Source: UBA9655 sp964597045
Lineage (GTDB): Bacteria; Pseudomonadota; Alphaproteobacteria; UBA9655
DNA length: 64,000 nucleotides
Direction of reading: 5' to 3'
Assembly (NCBI GenBank): GCA_964597045.1
Contig: CAZQWE010000002.1
Coordinates: 1-64,000, forward strand
Shown piece by piece: positions 46,152 through 55,842 of the stretch. The notes beneath the pieces are model-generated. The model searched no databases. It had not been told where the DNA came from and saw only the letters and a list, made by a program, of their open reading frames with translations. The stretch's first letter is position 1. Each line of letters starts with the position of its first letter. The position numbers and the translations under genes were made by a program.

Positions 46152-46604
46152 ATGAAACGTACGAAAAATAATAGTAAACTTATTGTAGGCTGGCGTGAGT
46201 GGGCCGATTTACCTGATTTTGGGGTTGAAAAAGTTAAAGTTAAAATTGACACAGGCGCAAGGACCTCCTCTCTACATGCCTTCAAAATCGAACCCTTTAC
46301 CTATATGGGTAAGCCTTGGGTGCAGTTCGATATTCACCCGATTCAAGATAATGATCATATTTCATTCACAATAGCATGCCCCATCGTGGATTATCGTTCG
46401 ATCACAAGCTCCACAGGTCATAGACAAAAACGCTACATTATCAAAACGAAGCTAACCGTTGGGGTTTATTCTTCTGAGATAGAGATTTCTCTTGCCAAAC
46501 GTGATGAAATGGGCTTTCGATTTTTACTAGGGCGAAATGCCATGAAAGGACATCTCTTGGTTGACCCAAGTCATTCTTTTTTACTCACCCGCAAACAACG
46601 TTAA
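46152..46604 (+). CDS. RimK-associated retropepsin-like aspartic protease (COG4067)
   Basis: 150 residues. The family core reads I-D-T-G-A-R-T-S-S-L-H near 36-46, the single D-T-G of a dimeric retropepsin-like fold, with a late F-L-L-G-R-N-A-M. These proteins (older name ATP-dependent zinc protease) are typically encoded beside rimK, as here (35 bp gap), and are thought to trim or process RimK products. It lies 4 bp after the HIT gene. Confidence 0.82.
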   Translation: MKRTKNNSKLIVGWREWADLPDFGVEKVKVKIDTGARTSSLHAFKIEPFTYMGKPWVQFDIHPIQDNDHISFTIACPIVDYRSITSSTGHRQKRYIIKTKLTVGVYSSEIEISLAKRDEMGFRFLLGRNAMKGHLLVDPSHSFLLTRKQR

Positions 46605-46638
46605 CGAAATTATAAATTTATTATGGTAAGTTAAATTA

Positions 46639-47547
46639 ATGAAGATCTTGATGCTTACACGAAACGCGAAATTATACTCTCATCAACGTTTGATTGATGC
46701 TGCTCATAAAAATGGGCACACCATTGATTGCATAGATACATTAAAAGTTTATATGAACATTGCAACAAATCATCCCCAGATTAGGTATGAAGGAAAAATG
46801 ATTGAAGGGTATGATGCCGTTATCCCCCGTATCGGTGCTTCCATTACCATGTATGGTCTTGCCGTCCTCCGTCAATTAGAAACTCAAGGAATTTGGTCTT
46901 TAAATGAGTCGTTAGCAATTGGACGAGCGAGAGATAAATTTCGAACTTTTCAACTTTTGGCTCGGAAAGGAATTCCTCTTCCTATAACAGCCTTTGGACA
47001 TTCCACCGAATCGACTGACGATATTATTAAAATGGTTGGGGGAGCTCCTGTTATCATTAAATTCCTCGAAGGCACTCAAGGTCTTGGTGTTGTATTAGGA
47101 GAGACTCATATTTCTGCAAAAAGCGTTATCGAAGCCTTCCGTGAGGCACATGTCCATATTCTTGTACAAGAGTATTTTAAAGAAACACAAGCCACAGATA
47201 TACGCGTCCTCGTTGTGGGTGGAAAAGTGATCGCCTCCATGAAGCGGATGGGGCCAGAAGGAGATTTTCGCTCTAATCTTCATCGAGGGGGAACTGCACA
47301 GATTGAAAAAATTACAGCGAAGGAACGCTCAATAGCAATTAAGTCTGCAGCCATAATGGGACTGAATGTATGCGGTGTTGACATGCTGAGGACCCATCGA
47401 GGACCTGTTGTAATGGAGATAAATTCCTCTCCAGGACTTGAAGGCATTGAGAAGACAACCGGAGTCGACATTGCAGGGCATATCATTAAATTTATTGAAG
47501 AACACGCAAAACCTCATAAGAAGCGACGTAAAAAGGTTATTGTGTAA
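46639..47547 (+). CDS. rimK: RimK-family alpha-L-glutamate ligase (ATP-grasp)
   Basis: 302 residues. The ATP-grasp fold is seen as P-V-I-I-K-F-L-E-G-T-Q-G-L-G-V, V-Q-E-Y-F-K-E-T-Q-A-T-D-I-R and E-I-N-S-S-P-G-L-E-G-I-E. RimK adds glutamates to the C-terminus of ribosomal protein S6 in enterics; in alphaproteobacteria the target may differ. The C-terminus is basic (K-K-R-R-K-K). Its stop is one base from the convergent sulfatase stop. Confidence 0.9.
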   Translation: MKILMLTRNAKLYSHQRLIDAAHKNGHTIDCIDTLKVYMNIATNHPQIRYEGKMIEGYDAVIPRIGASITMYGLAVLRQLETQGIWSLNESLAIGRARDKFRTFQLLARKGIPLPITAFGHSTESTDDIIKMVGGAPVIIKFLEGTQGLGVVLGETHISAKSVIEAFREAHVHILVQEYFKETQATDIRVLVVGGKVIASMKRMGPEGDFRSNLHRGGTAQIEKITAKERSIAIKSAAIMGLNVCGVDMLRTHRGPVVMEINSSPGLEGIEKTTGVDIAGHIIKFIEEHAKPHKKRRKKVIV

Positions 47548-47548
47548 A

Positions 47549-49117
47549 CTAATGACTTGCCCCTTGTTTCAGCATGTCTGACGCTTGCTCAATGGTAAAG
47601 CTTGCGGCTTTCTGTCTTGGTGGAAATTCTTTAAAGGTAGCCATGAATTGAGTCACGTAATCTTGTGCTGGTAGTAACAAAAAGGCATGGTTTAAGAACC
47701 AATCATAATAGGTATTCGAAGTAATATCTGCATGCTCATAAGGATCAATCCTCAAATTATAGAGCTTAGGAATTCTCAATTTGATAAATGGCTCGGCCCA
47801 AATGGCAAGAGTTCCTTTTGCGCGCTGTTCTGCAAATACTGCTTTCCAATTACTATAACGAAGAGCGAGTAAATCTCCGTCATCAGAGAAGTAGAAGAAC
47901 TCTTTGCGTGGACTTTCCTTGACTTCTCCTGTCAGGTAAGGAAGGAAGTTATAACCATCGAGATGAACTTTATAATTTACATCACCAACCTTATGCCCTT
48001 TAACGAGCTTTTCTTTAATGTCAGGAATTCCAGCAGCTGCTAGGAAAGTTGGCAACCAATCAAGATGGGCCATAATATTATTGTTGATAGAGGCTGCCTT
48101 AATCTTTGCTGGCCAACGCAGAAGGAAGGGAACACGAAAGGCTCCTTCCCAGTTTGAGTTTTTCTCGCTTCTGAAAGGTGTTGTACCCGCATCCGGCCAT
48201 GAGTTTTCATGGGGACCATTATCCGTTGTATAGATAAGAATGGTGTTATCCCCTATCCCCAGTTCATCGAGTTTCTTTAAGATTGTTCCCACATTCTTAT
48301 CATGGTCAATCATGACATCATGATATTCACTTTGCCACACTCCAGCTTGCTCTAGACTTTCAGGTTTTGCATGTGTTCGAAAGTGCATATGTGTAAAATT
48401 AATCCACACAAACATGGGCTTGCCTGCTTTGTTTTGATCTTCGATAAATTGAACAGCCCGGGCAGCTATATCATCATCAATGGTCTCCATGCGTTTACGA
48501 TTGAGTGGCCCTGTATCCTCAATCTTTTGTCCACCCTTCCCATCAGCCCAAGAATGGATGATACCACGAGGTCCAAACTTTTTCTTAAATTCAGGGTTTT
48601 TCGGATAGTCTCGAAGTTCAGGTTCTTCCTCTGCATTCAAGTGATAAAGGTTGCCGTAAAATTCATCAAACCCATGATTTGTGGGGAGAAATTCATCCCT
48701 GTCGCCAAGATGATTTTTTCCGAACTGTCCTGTCGCATATCCTAAGGGCTTAAGGAGCTCAGCAATAGTTGGATCTTCCTTACTAAGACCTAGATCAGAA
48801 CCTGGCATTCCAACTTTACTTAAGCCAGTTCGGAAAACGCTTTGTCCTGTAATAAAGGCTGCACGGCCGGCTGTACAACTTTGCTCAGCATAATAATCTG
48901 TGAACAGCATTCCTTCCTTACCTATACGGTCAATATTAGGTGTAAAGTAACCCATTAAGCCATAAGAATAGATACTGAGATTGGTTTGACCGATGTCATC
49001 TCCAAAGATCACGATTATGTTTGGTTTTGATTGAACCTTCTCATCTGCTGCGTTGAGGGACATCAAGGAAAAAGGAATAATGATAAGTGTAAGGATAGCT
49101 TTGAATAAACGACACAT
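47549..49117 (-). CDS. exported sulfatase (arylsulfatase-like)
   Basis: 522 residues with a signal peptide (cut near L-N-A-A). The metal-binding start is F-G-D-D near 38-41. The formylglycine motif is C81-T-A-G-R85 with Ala in place of the usual Pro, which the family tolerates. F-G-K-N-H-L-G-D and T-T-D-N-G-P are further active-site segments. It needs a maturase to form formylglycine; none is in the window. The substrate is unknown; sulfated host glycans are a possibility. Confidence 0.88.
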   Translation of the reverse strand: MCRLFKAILTLIIIPFSLMSLNAADEKVQSKPNIIVIFGDDIGQTNLSIYSYGLMGYFTPNIDRIGKEGMLFTDYYAEQSCTAGRAAFITGQSVFRTGLSKVGMPGSDLGLSKEDPTIAELLKPLGYATGQFGKNHLGDRDEFLPTNHGFDEFYGNLYHLNAEEEPELRDYPKNPEFKKKFGPRGIIHSWADGKGGQKIEDTGPLNRKRMETIDDDIAARAVQFIEDQNKAGKPMFVWINFTHMHFRTHAKPESLEQAGVWQSEYHDVMIDHDKNVGTILKKLDELGIGDNTILIYTTDNGPHENSWPDAGTTPFRSEKNSNWEGAFRVPFLLRWPAKIKAASINNNIMAHLDWLPTFLAAAGIPDIKEKLVKGHKVGDVNYKVHLDGYNFLPYLTGEVKESPRKEFFYFSDDGDLLALRYSNWKAVFAEQRAKGTLAIWAEPFIKLRIPKLYNLRIDPYEHADITSNTYYDWFLNHAFLLLPAQDYVTQFMATFKEFPPRQKAASFTIEQASDMLKQGASH

Positions 49118-49212
49118 AGTTTTCTCATATGATATTAGTTGTTCTTGCAGTGATTTTATTTATGAGAAGTTAATTTTTGATTAATACAATATGACAAGGC
49201 CCCGATTAGTAC

Positions 49213-49289
49213 TGGCGCGCCCGAGAAGATTCGAACTCCTAACCTTCTGATCCGTAGTCAGATGCTCTATCCAATTGAGCTACGGGCGC
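49213..49289 (-). tRNA. tRNA-Arg (anticodon ACG)
   Basis: A full cloverleaf on the minus strand: acceptor GCGCCCG/CGGGCGC, D arm GCTC..GAGC, anticodon stem TCTGA/TCAGA with loop CTACGGA (anticodon ACG), T arm with TTCGAAT, discriminator G and encoded CCA. The A34 is expected to be edited to inosine by TadA. Confidence 0.97.
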
Positions 49290-49369
49290 ATAACAAGAGC
49301 CTTTGTAGATGATATGAGATCAGTCCGCAAGGCTTAATAACTTGTGGTTGACCTCATATACCGTGGTAT

Positions 49370-49729
49370 TTATGCCGCAAGTGCCTTCTGAGCTTGATCA
49401 ACAATCGCCTTAAAAGCATTGGGTTCACGAACAGCAAGATCCGCAAGAACCTTACGATCGATCTCAACTCCTGCTTTGATGAGGCCATTAATAAAACGTG
49501 AATAGGTAAGCCCGTGTTCACGGACTCCTGCATTGATTCTTTGAATCCACAAAGCACGGAAGTCGCGTTTACGGTTCCTCCGATCGCGGTAAGCATATTG
49601 AAGCGCTTTTTCAACGCGCTGCAAAGCAATTCGATAACAAGTACTTGAACGTCCTCTGTAACCTTTAGCAAGTTTGAGAACTTTTTTGTGACGGGCGTGT
49701 GTTGTTGTTCCGCGTTTAACGTGTGCCAT
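49370..49729 (-). CDS. rplT: 50S ribosomal protein L20
   Basis: 119 residues of normal length. It starts M-A-H-V-K-R-G-T-T-T-H-A-R-H-K-K-V and contains Y-R-D-R-R-N-R-K-R-D-F-R-A-L-W-I. It binds 23S rRNA early in 50S assembly. It lies 11 bp after rpmI, without the usual pheS-pheT downstream; those are about 13 kb away here. Confidence 0.98.
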   Translation of the reverse strand: MAHVKRGTTTHARHKKVLKLAKGYRGRSSTCYRIALQRVEKALQYAYRDRRNRKRDFRALWIQRINAGVREHGLTYSRFINGLIKAGVEIDRKVLADLAVREPNAFKAIVDQAQKALAA

Positions 49730-49740
49730 AACTCAAACTC

Positions 49741-49941
49741 CTATATTCCATAAGGCATAAATCGACGTACGATCTTAGCATCACATTCTCTCATGATTGT
49801 GGTGCCGCGCGCATTTCTACGCATTTCAGGGGAACGCTTGCGCATTCCATGTCGTTTTCCTGCTTGAGCCATAATGACCTTACCGGTGCCGGTAAGTTTA
49901 AAGCGTTTCTTAACGCTACTTTTCGTCTTTAACTTGGGCAT
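49741..49941 (-). CDS. rpmI: 50S ribosomal protein L35
   Basis: 66 residues, starting M-P-K-L-K-T-K-S-S-V-K-K-R-F and containing G-K-R-H-G-M-R-K-R-S. It is the first gene of rpmI-rplT. infC, which often precedes it, is absent, and a subtilase gene lies upstream with about 115 bp between. Confidence 0.98.
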   Translation of the reverse strand: MPKLKTKSSVKKRFKLTGTGKVIMAQAGKRHGMRKRSPEMRRNARGTTIMRECDAKIVRRFMPYGI

Positions 49942-50055
49942 TTTCTCTCTCTTTCTTAATACAATGCACGACTAGGTCGGCATGCCCGGGTCTTTCCCTC
50001 GCCTTGCTAGTTATGAAATGCTATAGCAAAATCATTATATATATACAAGGACTAT

Positions 50056-52014
50056 TTATTTTGCTTTGTATTTTCCAGAGAGTTTGGAATAAGCTTTATG
50101 AACTTTTAGAATGCCTCGACCATATTCGTTCGGTGATACCCATTGTAAGTCAGCTGAACTGAGTAATGCTTGAACCACTTCATGCCCTTTGACTCCTTCA
50201 AAAGCACTCAGTAACAAAGCGACTGCAGCTGTTGTATAGGGCGCACTCATCGACGTTCCATCAGATACTGAATCTGAAATACGACTATGATGAAATCCTT
50301 TAGTTGATAAAAACACACCCATTGCCGGGCCACTTCCTGCCATATTTGAATAACTTGCTAAAATATTTCTTTCCTTAGCTAAGGCACCAGAAATAATAAC
50401 ATGTGTCCAAAGAGGGTTTTCACTTGGAAGATTGTAAAATAAATCCGTTATAAGATTAGCTGCAAGATAGTTAACTTGAGTAAGTTGTTGGGAATCTTTG
50501 ATCGGCTCATTAGGTATACATCTTGATGCATTCCCTGCAGATAAAACGATGATCTTCCCTTTTTTTGCACAGCGCTGAAGTGCTGCTCGAACACGGTCAT
50601 TTAATCTACATTCATCACCTGGTGCCGCCTCCAGCCAACGACTCATATTGATGATATGAACATTGTCATTCTCACTCAATGATTCTAAGGCGGCAACGAA
50701 GGAACCATCCTGTCCAAAATGGACAGCCACAGGTAGTATCTTTGCAAGAGGAGCTGCATCTGCAATTTGAGATAGAACATCATCCCCATGACTATAGCGA
50801 AAGGAGATACCTCTTCCCATACTTGACTCATATCTATAACTTAATGGAGCTAAAGATGAATCGTAAAATTCAAGGGGCTTCAATACTTGGTGAGAGTATT
50901 GAGACTCAAAATCACATTTCGTTGACTTGACATGAGGATTGTTAACGCAGCGATATTCCGGTGATATCGTATGATGAAAACCACCTTCAATAACAGCAAT
51001 TGTGATGTCCTGCCCAAAATAACCCGCCTTATGAAGATGATGTAATCCTATATCTTCATAATTTTTTAAATTTATGTCCTTGAATATATTATTTAATAAT
51101 TTTTTTTCATTATATAGTTTTTTTATTTGCAAGTGATCAGTCGCATTTTCTGATGCTATATTTTCGTTACCCATTTTCCCAATTGGGGGACCTTGATAAG
51201 TCATATTCTCTGATTGAATTCCTCCAACCTGGATAAGACAATTGTTAACGACAGTTACTCCTGGTTTAGATAAAATTAAATGGTTGGGAGAAATAATATG
51301 GCCATTATTTTCGAGGGTATTTACAATAAGTTCAATACTTTGAGCTTTAAAAGTTCCATTATTAACAAAGCGAGGAGCGCGGATAGCCAACCTCTCCAAT
51401 TCTTCAAGCTGCCCTGGATATCGAACTAAACCTTGAGCAACAAGCCCAAAGTATTTCACTCCTGAAGATCTTGTTATTTGGATTGTATCGTCGCATTTAT
51501 AAACTTCAAAATGAACTTTTCTTTTAGTATTACTAATAAGTAATAAAGGTGCATTTTCAATAACTTCAAGTTTTCCATTTTTCCACAAGATCCCTTGGTT
51601 CTGTTTTAAACTAAACAATGATCCTTGATCTTCTTGGGTTTTACTTTTTTCTAAAAGAATATGAATTTGATTCCCAAGAACATGCATAGAAAGATTTTCG
51701 AAATCAAAACGAGGAATGAATTTACCAGTATCTTTTTTCCAAGATATTTCCTCGCTTTTTATTTGTTTATACTGACTACCATAGTTAACATTATTGTCAT
51801 TATAATTCTTATTAGTATTTATAGTATCCAGAATTCTTAACTTTCTTTCTGTAAACTCTTTTTCTTTTCCCTCAATTCCAGCAAGTTTCTGTCTTAGTTT
51901 TATTTTTTTTGCTTCTATTTTTTCAGATTGAGCATGATCAATATCAAATGAGCCGAGCGCATATAAATTAGACGTACTCGAAAGAAAGGCTAGCAGATAT
52001 AAATATTTAGGCAT
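50056..52014 (-). CDS. secreted S8 (subtilisin-like) peptidase with N-terminal novel module
   Basis: About 652 residues from ATG 52014 with a signal peptide (M-P-K-Y-L-Y-L-L-A-F); GTG 52026 is an alternative. Numbered from the longer form, residues 30-70 are a charged helix, 107-280 are the same module as in the giant protein at 26896 (Y-P-G-Q-L-E-E at 203), and 335-650 are the peptidase. His412 (S-H-G-D-D-V), oxyanion Asn498 (S-A-G-N-A-S) and Ser591 (G-T-S-M-S-A-P) are in place. The catalytic Asp position reads Glu346 (I-A-V-I-E-G-G), so activity is uncertain. Confidence 0.85.
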   Translation of the reverse strand: MPKYLYLLAFLSSTSNLYALGSFDIDHAQSEKIEAKKIKLRQKLAGIEGKEKEFTERKLRILDTINTNKNYNDNNVNYGSQYKQIKSEEISWKKDTGKFIPRFDFENLSMHVLGNQIHILLEKSKTQEDQGSLFSLKQNQGILWKNGKLEVIENAPLLLISNTKRKVHFEVYKCDDTIQITRSSGVKYFGLVAQGLVRYPGQLEELERLAIRAPRFVNNGTFKAQSIELIVNTLENNGHIISPNHLILSKPGVTVVNNCLIQVGGIQSENMTYQGPPIGKMGNENIASENATDHLQIKKLYNEKKLLNNIFKDINLKNYEDIGLHHLHKAGYFGQDITIAVIEGGFHHTISPEYRCVNNPHVKSTKCDFESQYSHQVLKPLEFYDSSLAPLSYRYESSMGRGISFRYSHGDDVLSQIADAAPLAKILPVAVHFGQDGSFVAALESLSENDNVHIINMSRWLEAAPGDECRLNDRVRAALQRCAKKGKIIVLSAGNASRCIPNEPIKDSQQLTQVNYLAANLITDLFYNLPSENPLWTHVIISGALAKERNILASYSNMAGSGPAMGVFLSTKGFHHSRISDSVSDGTSMSAPYTTAAVALLLSAFEGVKGHEVVQALLSSADLQWVSPNEYGRGILKVHKAYSKLSGKYKAK

Positions 52015-52160
52015 AACAAAAACCACAAGTAATAAAATAATATATTTTTTATATAGGATGATTCAGATTATTTTCAAGCATTTAATTTAAAATTGACTTT
52101 GCTAACCTTATTTTAAATTTTCTTTGCTAAAATGAAAATATCAACAAATGGGGGTTCAAT

Positions 52161-52766
52161 ATGAAAATCGCATTAATTGGGGCTACAGGATATGTAGGAT
52201 CCAAGGTCTTAAAGGAAGCTTTAGAGCGTGGACATGATGTTACCGCTATCGTACGCCATCCAGAACGCTTACCAGAGCATCCTCATCTAAAATCCGTTAA
52301 AGGTGATATTAAGAAAGACGAAGAAATGGCACAGATTCTAGCTGGCCATGATGTTGTTGTAACAACTGTTCATTATGATGACGGCCCCCTCCTTCTTAGA
52401 GAAATTAAGAAATCTGGAGTAAAAAGATTTGTATCCGTTGGGGGAGCTGGAAGTCTCGAAGTTAAGGCAGGAATTCAATTTGTTGATACTCCTGAGTTCC
52501 CAGAAATCTATCTTAAAGGTGCTCAAATAACCCGAGACTTTTATGAACTTGTTCGTAAAGATAAGGAACTTGATTGGACAATAGTGACTCCCTCTGCTGA
52601 ACTCGTCCCTGGAGAAAGAACCGGTCAATACAGAATAGGTAATGATAATTTGCTTTTTAACAACACGGGAAAATCGACAGTTTCAGTAGAAGACTTAGCC
52701 CATGCAATGCTTGAAGAAATTGAAAAACCTCAATTTATCCGCAAGAGATTTACAGTGGGTTATTAA
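52161..52766 (+). CDS. NAD(P)-binding Rossmann protein (NmrA/HIM1-like)
   Basis: A 201-residue atypical short-chain dehydrogenase-like protein. The dinucleotide loop G-A-T-G-Y-V-G is at 8-14, followed by K-G-D-I and the S-V-G-G-A-G-S-L strand. There is no clear Y-x3-K pair, so a flavin/NADPH reductase or epimerase-like role is as likely as dehydrogenation. It stands as a single gene and its stop faces rnd 20 bp away. Confidence 0.8.
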   Translation: MKIALIGATGYVGSKVLKEALERGHDVTAIVRHPERLPEHPHLKSVKGDIKKDEEMAQILAGHDVVVTTVHYDDGPLLLREIKKSGVKRFVSVGGAGSLEVKAGIQFVDTPEFPEIYLKGAQITRDFYELVRKDKELDWTIVTPSAELVPGERTGQYRIGNDNLLFNNTGKSTVSVEDLAHAMLEEIEKPQFIRKRFTVGY

Positions 52767-52786
52767 GGAAATACTTGCTCATTAAT

Positions 52787-53944
52787 TTATTCTTTTTCTA
52801 AGGATATTAAGGAAACGCGATTATCAAGAATCCCAATCGCGACCTTTCCTTCTTTCAAGGCTAAAGCTGCATTTCCAAAGACCTCTCTTCGCCACCCCTG
52901 AAGAGCAGGTACATTCGGATTCGCCGATTTAGCGATAGCTTCTAAATCACTTGTCGTTGCAATGAGCTTCTGCGCTACTTGATATTTATCTGCCTTGATT
53001 TTCAGGAGCATTCTTAACATTTCAAGAAGAGCAGAGGCTCCAGGTTGGACATCACTATATTTCTTAATTTGAGGACAGTCCTCAATCGGTAATGAGCTCG
53101 CTTTTCCAATTAATTCTAGTAGAACTTTTGCGTCACCTCCCTTTGTAAGAGAAGGAGGAATTCCACGCATCCTTTTTAATTCTTCAATCGTTGAGGGAGC
53201 TGCAGCAGATAATTCAATCATGGCTTCGTCTCGCACAACCCTTGAGCGTGGAATGTTTCTTTTTTGCGCCGTAATCTCTCTCCAAGCCGCTATTTCACGA
53301 AGAATGGCTAACATACGTGGCCTTGGAGATCTGACGCGGATCTTCTGCCAAATTCCATAGGGATCAACAGCGTATGTGGAAGGATCCGTCAAAACACTCT
53401 CTTCATCTTCAAGCCAGTGCAATCGATCATCTTTGACTATTCTTTGATAGAGATTCTTATAAATCACCCTTAAATGAGTGACATCGCCCAAAGCGTAAGC
53501 AAGTTGCTTATCCGTTAAAGGACGTTGAGCCCAATGGGTATAACGTGAGGATTTATCAATTGTTACATGGGCAAACTTTTGTGCCAAAACATCATATCCT
53601 ATTGATTCACCAAAGCCACAAACCATTGCTGCTATCTGGGTATCAAAGATTGGTTCAGGAATTTCACCTGTTAAGTGATAGAACATCTCAATATCTTGCC
53701 TTCCTGAATGAAAGACTTTGAGCACCTTCTTATTCATTAAAAGATCAAAAAAGCATTTTAGATCAATATTTTCTGAAAGAGGATCAATAGCAGCAGCTTC
53801 TTTCTCAAGTCCTACCTGTATTAGACACAGTTGGGGCCAATATGTTGTTTCTCTGACAAATTCTGTATCAACTGTGATAAATACAGATTCTGACGCTCTA
53901 TGACAAAACTCAATAAGCTCTGGTGTTCTGGTAATTAAATTCAT
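52787..53944 (-). CDS. rnd: ribonuclease D
   Basis: A 385-residue 3'-5' exonuclease maturing tRNA 3' ends. The DEDD metal site begins V-D-T-E-F near 25-29, continues with F-H-S-G-R-Q-D-I-E-M-F, and Y-A-L-G-D-V-T-H-L is the last motif. The HRDC domain lies near 210-290. Length fits the family. The start at 53944 is ATG; it is divergent from aspS. Confidence 0.93.
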   Translation of the reverse strand: MNLITRTPELIEFCHRASESVFITVDTEFVRETTYWPQLCLIQVGLEKEAAAIDPLSENIDLKCFFDLLMNKKVLKVFHSGRQDIEMFYHLTGEIPEPIFDTQIAAMVCGFGESIGYDVLAQKFAHVTIDKSSRYTHWAQRPLTDKQLAYALGDVTHLRVIYKNLYQRIVKDDRLHWLEDEESVLTDPSTYAVDPYGIWQKIRVRSPRPRMLAILREIAAWREITAQKRNIPRSRVVRDEAMIELSAAAPSTIEELKRMRGIPPSLTKGGDAKVLLELIGKASSLPIEDCPQIKKYSDVQPGASALLEMLRMLLKIKADKYQVAQKLIATTSDLEAIAKSANPNVPALQGWRREVFGNAALALKEGKVAIGILDNRVSLISLEKE

Positions 53945-54036
53945 GCAAACTCGTTATCACCTAAAGCAAGTCTTGACAAGAGCCAAAGAATCAATACCAC
54001 TAGCATCAGGAAATAATTTAGAAAATGGGTAGAATC

Positions 54037-55842
54037 ATGTCCAATCCTTATCGTACTCATACTTGTGGTGCATTACGCATTGAAAACGCTCGCCAAACTG
54101 TGCGTCTCTCTGGTTGGATTCACCGAAAAAGAGATCACGGACAGCTTTTATTTATCGATCTTCGTGACCATTATGGAATGACACAATGTGTCATTGATTC
54201 AACAAATCCTCATTTTAAAGAAGTCGAAGATCTCAAATATGAGAGTGTCATCACCATTAATGGTCAAGTGATTGAAAGAACTGCAGATACAGTCAATTCG
54301 TCAATGCCTACAGGAGAAATTGAAGTTGTCATTGAAACTCTAGAGGTGCAATCCCATGCAAATCAGCTTCCTCTTCAAGTCAACAGCAATAGTGAGTTTC
54401 CAGAAGAAACGCGACTCACATATCGCTTCCTGGACCTGAGGCGAGAAAAGATGCATGCAAACATCATCTTAAGGAGTCAAGTTATCACCTCTTTAAGGAA
54501 ACGAATGATTGATCAGGGATTTCTTGAATTTCAAACTCCAATCCTTACGGCTAGTTCGCCTGAGGGTGCAAGAGATTATCTTGTCCCTAGTCGACTACAC
54601 CCAGGGAAATTCTATGCTCTCCCCCAAGCTCCGCAGATGTTCAAGCAGTTGTTAATGGTTGCAGGATTTGACCGATATTTCCAAATTGCTCCCTGCTTCC
54701 GAGATGAAGACGCCCGTGCTGACCGCTCACCAGGTGAGTTTTATCAACTTGATTTTGAGATGTCATTTGTAACGCAAGAAGATGTATTCAATGCAATTGA
54801 GCCTGTTCTTCATGATGTTTTTGTTGAATTTGGCAAGGGACGCTCGGTGAGTCCTCTTCCCTTTCCTAGAATTTCGTACCAAGAATCCATGCTAAAATAT
54901 GGTGTTGATAAACCCGATCTTCGAAATCCACTAGAGATCAGTGACGTAACTGAGGTTTTCCGAGCATCAGAGTTTGGGCTTTTTGCCCGCGCTATAGAGT
55001 CAGGATCAATTGTTCGTGCGATTCCTGCACCCAGTACAGCCTCACAAGCACGGAGCTTCTTTGATAAAATGAATGACTGGGCACGAGATCAAGGAGCTCC
55101 AGGCCTTGGTTATATTGTCTTTGGAGAGGATGGAGCAAAAGGGCCGATTGCCAAGTTTCTTGATGAAACAAGACTCCATCGACTTCGATCTATCACAGGG
55201 CTGGGTGAAGGAGATGCTGTATTTTTTGCCTGTGATGTTCAAAAAGGTGCAGAAAAGTTAGCAGGCCTTGCGCGTATTAAACTTGGTGAAGACCTGGATC
55301 TTATCGAAAAAAATTGTTTCAAATTTTGTTTCATTGTGGATTTCCCTATGTTTGAATTTGATGAAGATAAAGGACAAATTGGCTTTTCACATAACCCCTT
55401 CTCTATGCCACAAGGGGGTCTTGAGGCTTTGGAAACAAAAGATCCATTGGAGATAACAGCTTATCAATATGATATTGTCTGCAATGGTTTAGAGCTATGT
55501 AGCGGTGCGATTCGAAATCACCTCCCTGAAGTCATGATTAAAGCATTCACAATGGCTGGTTATACAAAGGATGAAGTTGAGGATGAATTTGCTGGACTAC
55601 TGAATGCCTTCCGTTATGGAGCCCCACCCCATGGAGGTGCAGCCCCTGGAATTGACAGAATTGTTATGCTACTTGCTGATGAGCCAAACCTTCGAGAAGT
55701 TGTTGCATTCCCTATGAACCAGAAAGCTGAAGACCTGCTTGTAGGAGCCCCTTCTCATGTTCGACCAGAACAGCTCCGGGATTTACATATAAAAATTGTG
55801 CTCCCTCCTGAAAAGAAGGAAATAGCTACTGCTAAGTCATGA
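54037..55842 (+). CDS. aspS: aspartate-tRNA ligase
   Basis: 601 residues from ATG 54037 (M-S-N-P-Y-R-T-H-T-C-G); ATG 54025 is an in-frame alternative. The N-terminal OB-fold anticodon domain (V-R-L-S-G-W-I-H-R-K-R-D-H-G) is followed by class II motifs (F-R-D-E-D-A-R-A-D-R), the bacterial GAD insertion and motif 3 (G-A-A-P-G-I-D-R). Whether it also charges tRNA-Asn cannot be told from this window. Its stop overlaps anmK by ATGA. Confidence 0.96.
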   Translation: MSNPYRTHTCGALRIENARQTVRLSGWIHRKRDHGQLLFIDLRDHYGMTQCVIDSTNPHFKEVEDLKYESVITINGQVIERTADTVNSSMPTGEIEVVIETLEVQSHANQLPLQVNSNSEFPEETRLTYRFLDLRREKMHANIILRSQVITSLRKRMIDQGFLEFQTPILTASSPEGARDYLVPSRLHPGKFYALPQAPQMFKQLLMVAGFDRYFQIAPCFRDEDARADRSPGEFYQLDFEMSFVTQEDVFNAIEPVLHDVFVEFGKGRSVSPLPFPRISYQESMLKYGVDKPDLRNPLEISDVTEVFRASEFGLFARAIESGSIVRAIPAPSTASQARSFFDKMNDWARDQGAPGLGYIVFGEDGAKGPIAKFLDETRLHRLRSITGLGEGDAVFFACDVQKGAEKLAGLARIKLGEDLDLIEKNCFKFCFIVDFPMFEFDEDKGQIGFSHNPFSMPQGGLEALETKDPLEITAYQYDIVCNGLELCSGAIRNHLPEVMIKAFTMAGYTKDEVEDEFAGLLNAFRYGAPPHGGAAPGIDRIVMLLADEPNLREVVAFPMNQKAEDLLVGAPSHVRPEQLRDLHIKIVLPPEKKEIATAKS

